Origin: JAFKKF01 sp035651055
Lineage (GTDB): Bacteria; Pseudomonadota; Alphaproteobacteria; Rhizobiales; Kaistiaceae
Reading direction: 5' to 3'
DNA length: 27,579 bases
NCBI GenBank assembly: GCA_035651055.1
Contig: DASRGK010000134.1
Coordinates: 1-27,579, forward strand
Shown here: positions 17,039 through 23,797 of the stretch, in pieces
Position numbering within the stretch: position 1 is the stretch's first letter
How the letters are laid out: every line of letters begins with the position of its first letter
Made by a program: the position numbers and the translations under genes
The notes under the pieces: model-generated
Databases searched by the model: none
Told to the model about the DNA's origin: nothing
The model's input: only the letters and a program-made list of their open reading frames with translations

Positions 17039-17430
17039 AACGTCCCCTGACCGGCAAGGGCGCCAGCCAGCGCCAGCTTCGCGTTGGCGAACTGATCCGG
17101 CATGCCTTCGCCGAAATTCTCCAGCGCGGCGATGTCCACGACCCGGACCTGGAAGGAACGGTGGTCACCGTGCCCGAGGTGCGGATGACGCCGGACCTGC
17201 GCGTCGCCACCGTCTTCGTCATGCCGCTCGGCGGTGTCGGCGCGGACAAGGTGGTTGCCGCGTTCGAGCGGAACGTCCGCTACCTGCGCGGCGAGATCGC
17301 GCATCGCGTCAACCTCCGCTACGCCCCCGAATTCCGCTTCCGGCTCGACAGGTCCTTCGAGGAAGGCGAGCACGTCGATGCGCTTCTCCGTTCGCCCGCG
17401 GTCAAACGCGACCTCGGCGGGAACGACTGA
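17035..17430 (+). CDS. rbfA: Ribosome-binding factor A
   Basis: RbfA binds the 30S subunit near the 5' helix of 16S rRNA and aids late maturation and cold adaptation. The 131-residue protein begins with SQRQLRVGELIRHAFAEILQ and contains the KH-like core including TVVTVPEVRMTPDLRVATVFVMPLGG and LRYAPEFRFRLDRSFEEG. The start is GTG 17035, overlapping the end of the GNAT gene as GTGA. truB follows after 6 bases. Confidence 0.95.
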   Translation: MKRPLTGKGASQRQLRVGELIRHAFAEILQRGDVHDPDLEGTVVTVPEVRMTPDLRVATVFVMPLGGVGADKVVAAFERNVRYLRGEIAHRVNLRYAPEFRFRLDRSFEEGEHVDALLRSPAVKRDLGGND

Positions 17431-17436
17431 TCGCAG

Positions 17437-18357
17437 ATGGCGAACCGCCGCAGGAAGGGCCGCGAAATCTCCGGCTGGCTGGGCCTCGACAAGCGCGTCG
17501 GCGAAACCTCGACCTCGGCGGTCGCGGCCGTGAAGCGCCTGTTCGATGCCGCCAAGGCCGGCCACGCCGGCACGCTCGACCCGTTGGCCTCCGGCTGCCT
17601 GCCGATCGCGCTCGGCGAAGCGACCAAGACCGTTCCCTTCGTCCAGGACGGCGAGAAAGCCTACCGCTTCACCGTCCGCTGGGGCGCGGCGACCGACACC
17701 GACGATTCCGACGGCACGGTCGTTGCGACCAGCGACGCGCGCCCGTCGCGCGAGGCGATTGTCGCCGCCCTGCCTGCGTTCTGCGGCGAGATCATGCAGC
17801 GCCCGCCGGTCTATTCGGCGCTGAAGATCGCCGGCGAGCGCGCCTATGACCTTGCCCGCGAGGGCGCAAGCGTCGACCTGGCCGAGCGCCCCGTCACCGT
17901 TCGCGCTTTCCGTCTCCTCGACCTCCCCGACGCCGACCATGCCGTCTTCGAGGCCGAGTGCGGCAAGGGCACCTATGTTCGGGCGCTCGCCCGCGACCTC
18001 GCCGAGCGCCTCGCAACCCGCGGCCACATCGTCGCGCTCCGCCGCATGTCGGTCGGCCCGTTCCGCGAGGACATGCTTGTCACGCTCGACCGGCTGATCG
18101 ACGCCCGCGAGGCCGGTCCGGTCCAGTCGCTCGACGCGTTCCTGAAGCCGGTTTCGTTCGGCCTCGCCTCGCTGCCCGAGGTTGCGCTTGCCGCCGGCGA
18201 TGCCGCGCGGGTGAGGCGCGGCCAGTCCGTGCTGATCCGCGGCCGCGACGCCCCGCTCCTCTCCGGCATGGTGCATGCGACGGTGGCCGGCGAAAGCATC
18301 GCCATCGGCGAGATCGCCGAGGGTGCGTTTCATCCCAAGCGGGTCTTCAGCCCCTGA
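17437..18357 (+). CDS. truB: tRNA pseudouridine(55) synthase TruB
   Basis: TruB converts U55 in the T-loop of tRNAs to pseudouridine. The 306-residue protein has the catalytic motif GHAGTLDPLASG with nucleophile Asp48, the KTVPFVQDGEKAYRFTVRWG segment, RPPVYSALKIAGERAYD and GTYVRALARDLAERL. A PUA-like C-terminal region ends the protein. ATG 17437 begins MANRRRKGREISGWLGLDK, a normal alphaproteobacterial N-terminus. The stop is 22 bases before the CtrA-type box, so transcription into rpsO may be newly started there. Confidence 0.96.
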   Translation: MANRRRKGREISGWLGLDKRVGETSTSAVAAVKRLFDAAKAGHAGTLDPLASGCLPIALGEATKTVPFVQDGEKAYRFTVRWGAATDTDDSDGTVVATSDARPSREAIVAALPAFCGEIMQRPPVYSALKIAGERAYDLAREGASVDLAERPVTVRAFRLLDLPDADHAVFEAECGKGTYVRALARDLAERLATRGHIVALRRMSVGPFREDMLVTLDRLIDAREAGPVQSLDAFLKPVSFGLASLPEVALAAGDAARVRRGQSVLIRGRDAPLLSGMVHATVAGESIAIGEIAEGAFHPKRVFSP

Positions 18358-18378
18358 CCGGAATGGCCGGCGCCTCGC

Positions 18379-18395
18379 GTTAACCGCCGGTTAAC
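18379..18395. promoter_or_regulatory. Perfect CtrA-type binding box upstream of rpsO
   Basis: GTTAACCGCCGGTTAAC contains TTAA-N7-TTAAC (18380-18395), the full consensus of the alphaproteobacterial cell-cycle regulator CtrA, and being palindromic it reads the same way on both strands. It lies between truB and rpsO, about 180 bases before the rpsO start. TTAA is rare in this GC-rich sequence, which makes chance less likely. Binding is inference. Confidence 0.5.
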
Positions 18396-18406
18396 CACAG
18401 GAATCG

Positions 18407-18440
18407 CGGAAAGCCGGGATTTTTTGCCTCTGGCTTTCCG
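18407..18440 (+). other. Stem-loop in the rpsO leader
   Basis: CGGAAAGCC (18407-18415) and GGCTTTCCG (18432-18440) form a perfect 9 bp stem; the 16-base loop contains a run of six T. There is no T-run after the stem, so it is not a standard terminator. It may be part of the regulatory leader of rpsO or the end of the truB transcript. Confidence 0.4.
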
Positions 18441-18547
18441 GCGTTCCTTCCATCATATTCCCGGCGCGTTCGGATGGCTGTGGCCTCCGGGCAGATTTTC
18501 CCGCCTTCGACCCTGCTGGACGACATCCCGGCATTGGCCAGGTGGCG

Positions 18548-18575
18548 GGAGTTCCTCGAACTGTAAGGAAACTCC
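18548..18575 (+). promoter_or_regulatory. Hairpin burying the rpsO ribosome binding site (putative S15 control element)
   Basis: GGAGTTCC (18548-18555) pairs with GGAAACTCC (18567-18575), leaving one bulged A. The stem ends one base before the rpsO ATG and contains the Shine-Dalgarno AAGGA. Such occlusion is the usual geometry for autoregulation by ribosomal protein S15, which binds its own leader in several bacterial groups by different structures. Pairing is seen; S15 binding is inference. Confidence 0.5.
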
Positions 18576-18576
18576 G

Positions 18577-18846
18577 ATGTCGATCACGGCTGCTCGCAAG
18601 CAGGAACTGATCAAGGAATATGCTACCGGGGCCGCTGATACCGGCTCGCCGGAAGTGCAGGTTGCGATCCTCTCCGAGCGCATCGCCAACCTGACCGAGC
18701 ACTTCAAGAGCCACGTCAAGGATAATCACTCCCGCCGTGGCCTTCTGAAGCTGGTGAGCCAGCGCCGGAGTCTGCTCGATTATCTCGAGCGCTCCGATGC
18801 CGAGCGTTATCGCTCGCTCATCGACCGCCTCGGCCTCCGCCGCTAA
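18577..18846 (+). CDS. rpsO: 30S ribosomal protein S15
   Basis: S15 is a primary 16S rRNA binding protein of the 30S subunit platform. The product is 89 residues, the standard length, starting MSITAARKQELIKEYATGAADTG and containing GSPEVQVAILSERI and the rRNA-contacting KDNHSRRGLLKLVSQRR. It ends RYRSLIDRLGLRR. ATG 18577 has AAGGA upstream; an open frame to 18424 is leader sequence. The upstream hairpin covers the Shine-Dalgarno and may mediate feedback control. pnp follows after 174 bases, as in most proteobacteria. Confidence 0.97.
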   Translation: MSITAARKQELIKEYATGAADTGSPEVQVAILSERIANLTEHFKSHVKDNHSRRGLLKLVSQRRSLLDYLERSDAERYRSLIDRLGLRR

Positions 18847-18864
18847 GGCGGGGGCGAGGTTCGC

Positions 18865-18889
18865 GCGCGGCGGCATGGGGCCGCCGCGC
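18865..18889 (+). other. Long GC hairpin in the rpsO-pnp gap
   Basis: GCGCGGCGGC (18865-18874) and GCCGCCGCGC (18880-18889) form a perfect 10 bp stem with a 5-base loop, 18 bases after the rpsO stop. No T-run follows. In E. coli a leader hairpin between rpsO and pnp is cut by RNase III and underlies PNPase autoregulation; this one is at a comparable place, but the role is inference. An attenuating terminator is the alternative. Confidence 0.5.
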
Positions 18890-19020
18890 TGTAAGCGGCG
18901 CAGAAAGGGCCATGGCAGGATCGCCAGACGCTTTTCCCGACGGTGCCCACCGGGGAGAGCTTCTTGCCGTCTTGTCCATGGCTCCTCCCATGCGCTGTCC
19001 ACGCATTGAAAGGATGAACC

Positions 19021-21171
19021 ATGTTCGACATGCAACGTGTCGAGATCGATTGGGGCGGCCGCCGCCTCGTTCTTGAGACCGGCCGCATCGCCCGCCAGGC
19101 CGATGGCGCCGTTCTCGCCACGATGGGCGACACGACCGTGCTCGCCACGGTGGTTGCCGCCAAGACCGAGAAGCCGGGCGTCGACTTCTTCCCGCTCACC
19201 GTCAACTACCAGGAAAAGACCTTCGCCGCCGGCAAGATCCCGGGCGGATATTTCAAGCGCGAAGGCCGTCCGACCGAGAAGGAGACGCTGGTCTCCCGCC
19301 TGATCGACCGTCCGATCCGCCCGCTCTTCCCGGAAGGCTTCCGCTGCGAGACCCAGGTCATCGCGACCGTTCTCTCGCACGACCTCGAGAACGATCCTGA
19401 TATCGTGGCGATCGTCGCCGCTTCGGCGGCGCTGACCCTCTCCGGCGTGCCCTTCATGGGCCCGGTCGGCGGCGCCCGCGTCGGCTATATCAACGGCGAG
19501 TACATCCTCAACCCGCAGATCGACGAACGGGCCGAATCGAAGCTCGACCTCGTCGTCGCCGGCACGTCCGACGCCGTCCTCATGGTCGAGTCGGAGGCGC
19601 ACGAGCTCTCCGAAGACGTGATGCTCGGCGCCGTCATGTTCGGCCACCGCCACTTCCAGCCTGTGATCGACGCGATCATCCGGCTGGCCGAGCGCGCCGC
19701 GCGCGAGCCGCGCGCCTTCGCGGTCGCCGACTACTCCGCCATCCAGGCCCGCGTCCGCGACATCGCCGAGAACGACCTGCGGGTCGCCTATGCGCTGCGC
19801 GGCAAGGCCGAGCGCCACAACGCCATCGACGCGGTCAAGCTGAAGCTCGCCGAGGCCTTCCCGTCGGGCGCCGAGAGCGAGGGCCCCTCGCCGCAGCTTC
19901 TCGCCGACCTGTTCAAGAAGCTCGAGAAGGACATCGTCCGCGGCGACATTCTCGACCGCGCCATCCGCATCGACGGCCGCGACCTGAAGACGGTCCGCCA
20001 GATCGTCGCCGAAGTCGGCTTGCTGCCGCGCACCCACGGCTCGGCGCTCTTCACCCGCGGCGAGACGCAGGCGCTGGTCGTGGCCACCCTCGGCACCGGC
20101 GATGACGAGCAGTACGTCGATGCCCTCGAAGGGACCTACAAGGAGACCTTCCTCCTCCACTACAACTTCCCGCCCTATTCGGTCGGCGAGACCGGCCGCA
20201 TGGGCTCGCCCGGCCGCCGCGAGATCGGCCACGGCAAGCTGGCCTGGCGGGCGATCCGGCCGGTGCTGCCGCCGCATCACGAGTTCCCCTATACGCTGCG
20301 CCTCGTCTCGGAGATCACCGAGTCGAACGGCTCCTCGTCGATGGCGACCGTCTGCGGTTCGTCGCTGGCGCTGATGGATGCCGGCGTGCCGATGAAACGG
20401 CCGGTGGCCGGCATCGCCATGGGCCTCATCAAGGAGGCCGAACGTTTCGCCGTCCTTTCCGACATCCTCGGCGACGAGGATCACCTCGGCGACATGGACT
20501 TCAAGGTCGCCGGCACCGAGACGGGCGTCACCTCGCTGCAGATGGACATCAAGATCCAGGGCATCACCGAGGAGATCATGCGGGTCGCGCTCGACCAGGC
20601 CAAGGCCGGGCGTCTCCATATCCTCGGCGAGATGGCCAAGGCGATTTCGCAGGCCCGCGGCCAGCTCGGCGAGTTCGCGCCGCGCATCGAGGTGATCAAG
20701 ATCCCGACCGACAAGATCCGCGAAGTGATCGGCACCGGCGGCAAGGTCATCCGCGAGATCGTCGAGAAGACCGGTGCCAAGATCAACGTCGAGGACGACG
20801 GCACGGTCAAGGTCGCCTCCAGCGACGGCAAGGCGATCACCGCCGCGCTCAACTGGATCAAGTCGATCACCCAGGAGCCGGAGGTCGGCCAGATCTACCA
20901 GGGCACCGTGGTCAAGGCCGTCGATTTCGGCGCCTTCGTCAACTTCTTCGGCGCCAAGGACGGCCTCGTCCACATCTCCCAGCTCGCGCCCGGCCGCGTC
21001 GCCAAGACCACCGATGTGGTCAAGGAAGGCGACAAGGTCTGGGTGAAGCTCCTCGGCTTCGACGAGCGCGGCAAGGTCCGCCTGTCGATGAAGGTCGTTG
21101 ACCAGAAGACCGGCGAGGAGCTGAAGCAGCCCGAGAAGCAGGAGCGTCAGCCGGAAGAAGCGGCCGGCTAG
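19021..21171 (+). CDS. pnp: Polyribonucleotide nucleotidyltransferase (PNPase)
   Basis: PNPase is the 3'-5' phosphorolytic exoribonuclease of the degradosome. The 716 residues contain two RNase PH domains separated by a helical domain (about 1-550, with FFPLTVNYQEK, IPGGYFKREGRPTEKE and FPPYSVGETGRMGSPGRREIGH), a KH domain (about 560-615, IGTGGKVIREIVEKTGAKI) and an S1 domain (about 620-690, GQIYQGTVVKAVDFGAFVNFF). Catalytic-region GDEDHLGDMDFKVAGT is intact. ATG 19021 has AAAGGATG upstream. The stop overlaps the end of the opposite-strand GGDEF gene by four bases, and a strong terminator follows 26 bases on. Confidence 0.97.
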   Translation: MFDMQRVEIDWGGRRLVLETGRIARQADGAVLATMGDTTVLATVVAAKTEKPGVDFFPLTVNYQEKTFAAGKIPGGYFKREGRPTEKETLVSRLIDRPIRPLFPEGFRCETQVIATVLSHDLENDPDIVAIVAASAALTLSGVPFMGPVGGARVGYINGEYILNPQIDERAESKLDLVVAGTSDAVLMVESEAHELSEDVMLGAVMFGHRHFQPVIDAIIRLAERAAREPRAFAVADYSAIQARVRDIAENDLRVAYALRGKAERHNAIDAVKLKLAEAFPSGAESEGPSPQLLADLFKKLEKDIVRGDILDRAIRIDGRDLKTVRQIVAEVGLLPRTHGSALFTRGETQALVVATLGTGDDEQYVDALEGTYKETFLLHYNFPPYSVGETGRMGSPGRREIGHGKLAWRAIRPVLPPHHEFPYTLRLVSEITESNGSSSMATVCGSSLALMDAGVPMKRPVAGIAMGLIKEAERFAVLSDILGDEDHLGDMDFKVAGTETGVTSLQMDIKIQGITEEIMRVALDQAKAGRLHILGEMAKAISQARGQLGEFAPRIEVIKIPTDKIREVIGTGGKVIREIVEKTGAKINVEDDGTVKVASSDGKAITAALNWIKSITQEPEVGQIYQGTVVKAVDFGAFVNFFGAKDGLVHISQLAPGRVAKTTDVVKEGDKVWVKLLGFDERGKVRLSMKVVDQKTGEELKQPEKQERQPEEAAG

Positions 21172-23165
21172 TCTCTCCCCGCGCCCCAGGAAGAACGAAA
21201 AGGCCCGGCTTGAAGCCGGGCCTTTTTCATTTCCTCGCGAGACTGGCGGAAGGCGTCAGGCGTTGCTGACCATCGGCAAGGACGGGGGATGCCCTGCCAT
21301 GTGCGGACTGCGTTGCGCCCGCTCGCCTTTGCCGCATAGAGCGCTTCGTCGGCGCGGCGCAGAAGGTTGGCGCCGGCCTGCGGCCCCTTCAGGCCGCGTG
21401 AGCAGGCAACGCCGACGCTGGCGGTGACGATTCCCTTCTCGCTCGCCTCGTGGCGGATGCCGAGTTCGCGCAGCGCTCCGACGAATGTTTCGGCGATGCG
21501 GACGGCTCCTGCCTCGTCGGTATCGGGCAGCAGCGCCGCCATTTCCTCCCCGCCGTAGCGCGCCACGAGGTCGGTCGGCCGCCGCGTCGCCGCCTTGAGG
21601 CAAAAGGCGACCGCGCGCAGGCATTCGTCGCCCGCCGGGTGGCCGTAAGTATCGTTGAACGATTTGAAGCGGTCGACGTCGATGAGAATGACGCTGAGCT
21701 CGTGGTTGGCGCGGGCGCTCCGCGAGATTTCCCGCATGAGCGCCGCATCGAAGGCGCGGCGATTGGCAAGCCCCGTCAATCCGTCCGTGCTGGCGAGAAG
21801 GGAGAGCTTCTGGTTCGCTTCCGTCAGTTCCAGGGAAGTCCGCTTGATGCGGGTGATATCGGAAATGACGGTGAGCGATCCGCCGTCGGCGGTCGGCCTG
21901 ACGCGGGCATTCAGCCAACGGCCGTCGGCAAGCTGGATTTCGCTTTCGCTGGCCTGGCGGAGCGAGGCGATGCGACCGGCCACCCATTGTTCGACTTCCA
22001 CCGGCGACCTGTCCGCCTTCTCGTCGGACGCCGCCGAGGCACGCAGGATGTCGGCGAAGTTGGCGCCCGGCACCCGCAGGCGCGCCGTCTGGGGAAACAG
22101 CGCGCGGTACTGTTCGTTGCAGAACACCAGCCGGTCGTGCTTGTCGAAGACGACCAGGCCGTCCGCCATCGTCGCCATTGCATCGGCGAGCCGCTGGCGG
22201 CTCTCCTCCAGGTCCGCCCGCAGGCGATTGCGTTCGGTGATGTCGCGATTGTGGGTAATCATGCCGATCAGGCGCCCCGTCCGGTCGCGGAGCGGCGCTT
22301 TCATCGTGAGCAGCCATTTCGGCTCGCCGAAAGCCTCCGACAGGTCCTGCTCGATTTCGATGGGCCCATCCCGCTGCAGCGCCAGGAATTCCTCCTCGCG
22401 AAACTGCCGGGCGACCTGGTCGGGATAGAAATCGAAGTCGGTCCGACCGATCAGGGCTTCCGCCGAGTCGGCGCCCATCAGCTTCGCCGTCGCCGGATTG
22501 GCGGCGAGGAATCGGCCGTCGAGATCTTTGGCGTTGAGCGGGTCGGGGAGTGCCTCGATCACCGCCCGGTGGAGACGGTTGCTCCTCTCCGCCTCGAAGC
22601 GAGAGGTCTCATTGAGCAGCGAAAGGCCGGCGAGGATCATCGTCGTGAAGCCGACGAGCGCCATCGGCGCGCCCGCTTTTCCCAGCGTCGGCCAGAGGAC
22701 GTCCGGTGAAAGCAGGAAGAAGCCGGTGAAGCTGACCAGCGTGCCGGCTGCCGCCATCGCGATGACGCTGCGCGCGCTGGAGGGATGGCCGCCGACCAGA
22801 ATATTTCCGACGATGCCGGCGGCGCAGACGCTGGCGATCCCGGCGAGACCCGGAATCGCGCCCGCACCGCCGAGCAGCAGGCGGTAGATCGCCGCCGTCG
22901 CGGCCGCGGCAAGACCGACGACCGCACCGCCGAAGAACCCGCCGATGACGATGACCGAGGCGCGCAGATCGACGATGATGCCGTCGCTTACCTCGAACGG
23001 TAACGACATGGTCGCGACAATCGCGGCGCTGATCAGAAGCGCGGCGATCGTGATCTCGATCGCCCTCGGCTTCTCCCGGGCCCGCTGCCTGAACGCGGCC
23101 CACAGGGCAATGAAGATTGCGATCACGCCGAGATTGCCTAAAAGGCCATCCCAGATAGCAATCAT
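21168..23165 (-). CDS. Membrane diguanylate cyclase: 5TM-LYT sensor, two PAS, GGDEF
   Basis: A 665-residue inner-membrane signalling protein predicted to make cyclic di-GMP. The N-terminus (1-185) has five to six hydrophobic helices with the 5TMR-LYT signature (VDLRASVIVIGGFFGG, then GLAAAATAAIYRLLLGG). PAS domains follow at about 197-310 and 325-440. The GGDEF domain spans about 458-625: STDGLTGLANRRAFD, IDVDRFKSFNDTYGH, inhibitory site RPTD (529-532) and active site GGEEM (538-542). The consensus last residue is Phe; Met is a mild deviation, so activity is likely but not certain. The C-terminal ~40 residues (626-665) lie beyond the domain, read through the pnp terminator and overlap pnp by four bases. 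ATG 23165 begins MIAIWDGLLGNLG. The ligand is unknown. Confidence 0.93.
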   Translation of the reverse strand: MIAIWDGLLGNLGVIAIFIALWAAFRQRAREKPRAIEITIAALLISAAIVATMSLPFEVSDGIIVDLRASVIVIGGFFGGAVVGLAAAATAAIYRLLLGGAGAIPGLAGIASVCAAGIVGNILVGGHPSSARSVIAMAAAGTLVSFTGFFLLSPDVLWPTLGKAGAPMALVGFTTMILAGLSLLNETSRFEAERSNRLHRAVIEALPDPLNAKDLDGRFLAANPATAKLMGADSAEALIGRTDFDFYPDQVARQFREEEFLALQRDGPIEIEQDLSEAFGEPKWLLTMKAPLRDRTGRLIGMITHNRDITERNRLRADLEESRQRLADAMATMADGLVVFDKHDRLVFCNEQYRALFPQTARLRVPGANFADILRASAASDEKADRSPVEVEQWVAGRIASLRQASESEIQLADGRWLNARVRPTADGGSLTVISDITRIKRTSLELTEANQKLSLLASTDGLTGLANRRAFDAALMREISRSARANHELSVILIDVDRFKSFNDTYGHPAGDECLRAVAFCLKAATRRPTDLVARYGGEEMAALLPDTDEAGAVRIAETFVGALRELGIRHEASEKGIVTASVGVACSRGLKGPQAGANLLRRADEALYAAKASGRNAVRTWQGIPRPCRWSATPDAFRQSREEMKKARLQAGPFRSSWGAGRD
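21198..21227. terminator. pnp: Strong intrinsic terminator of pnp
   Basis: GGCCCGGCT (21202-21210) and AGCCGGGCC (21214-21222) form a perfect 9 bp GC stem with a 3-base loop, flanked by AAAA (21198-21201) and TTTTT (21223-21227). It is symmetric enough to act in both directions. Unusually, it lies inside the coding tail of the opposite-strand GGDEF gene (residues about 647-656 of 665). Confidence 0.93.
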
Positions 23166-23391
23166 GGGGCTCCTGACCCCTCCCGGACCTTGTCTAGGCC
23201 GGCACCTGTGACCAATCCCTTACCCGCCGGCCCCGGGTTCCCGGCTACCGCCCCGCGCTGCCGGCAGAAACCCACCGCGTCGTGCCCTCTCAGGTCACCG
23301 GCATTCCTGAGCCTGTGCCCATGCCGGCGCGACCGGCAGGTGCTAGACTGCTGCCGCCGTCGCCGCGCCTGGCGGCGGGAGGGAGGCATCC
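23166..23391. promoter_or_regulatory. Divergent control region between the GGDEF and GYD genes
   Basis: This 226-base gap must hold promoters for both genes. On the plus strand TAGACT (around 23344) is a possible -10 for the GYD gene, with inverted repeat TGCCGG-N5-CCGGCA (23322-23338) immediately upstream. I could not find convincing -35 elements on either strand. Confidence 0.3.
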
Positions 23392-23724
23392 ATGGCCATT
23401 TACATCACGCGTGGCAATTACTCCGACCATGCCTTCAAGGGCATGCTGCATCATCCGGAAGACCGGCACGATGCCGTCGCCAAGATGTTCGAGGCGGCCG
23501 GCGGCAAGCTCGTCGACTACTACATCACCATGGGCGAGTACGACTTCATGGTCGTGTCGGAATTCCCGAACGGGGTCGATGCGCTGACCGCTCTGGTCGT
23601 TGCCGCCGGGACCGGCGGCGTCCGCACGCTGAATACGGTCGCCGCCTACACCACCGCGGACGCGAAGAAGGCCGAGAGCAAGGCGCGCAAGATCGCGGCC
23701 GGCTTCAAGCCTGCCGGCGGCTGA
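23392..23724 (+). CDS. GYD-domain protein
   Basis: A 110-residue small cytoplasmic protein matching the GYD family (named after a Gly-Tyr-Asp type motif; here MGEYDFMVVSEFPN at about residues 48-61). The fold is expected to be a ferredoxin-like alpha/beta barrel dimer, as in related small proteins, but the biochemical function of the family is unknown. The start is well supported by GGGAGGGAGG a few bases before ATG 23392. It is divergent from the GGDEF gene and convergent with the L,D-transpeptidase gene. The Lys/Ala-rich C-terminal end (AKKAESKARKIAAGFKPAGG) is typical of the family. Confidence 0.88.
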   Translation: MAIYITRGNYSDHAFKGMLHHPEDRHDAVAKMFEAAGGKLVDYYITMGEYDFMVVSEFPNGVDALTALVVAAGTGGVRTLNTVAAYTTADAKKAESKARKIAAGFKPAGG

Positions 23725-23761
23725 CGCGGGCGGAACGCCTGACGGAACGCCGGTGAGCGGG

Positions 23762-23794
23762 GACGCTTCGCCCAGCCGGGCCGGGCGGAGCGTC
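23762..23794. terminator. Candidate bidirectional terminator between GYD and L,D-transpeptidase genes
   Basis: GACGCTTCGCCC (23762-23773) pairs with GGGCGGAGCGTC (23783-23794) in a 12 bp stem with a single G-T wobble and a 9-base loop, in the gap between two convergent genes. There is no T-run, so it may act as a barrier or RNA 3' end rather than a classical terminator. Confidence 0.45.
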
Positions 23795-23797
23795 GCG

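Noticed and set aside
18407..18440. Intrinsic terminator between truB and rpsO
   Set aside because: The T-run is in the loop, not after the stem, so it does not fit a standard terminator. It was kept only as a leader hairpin.
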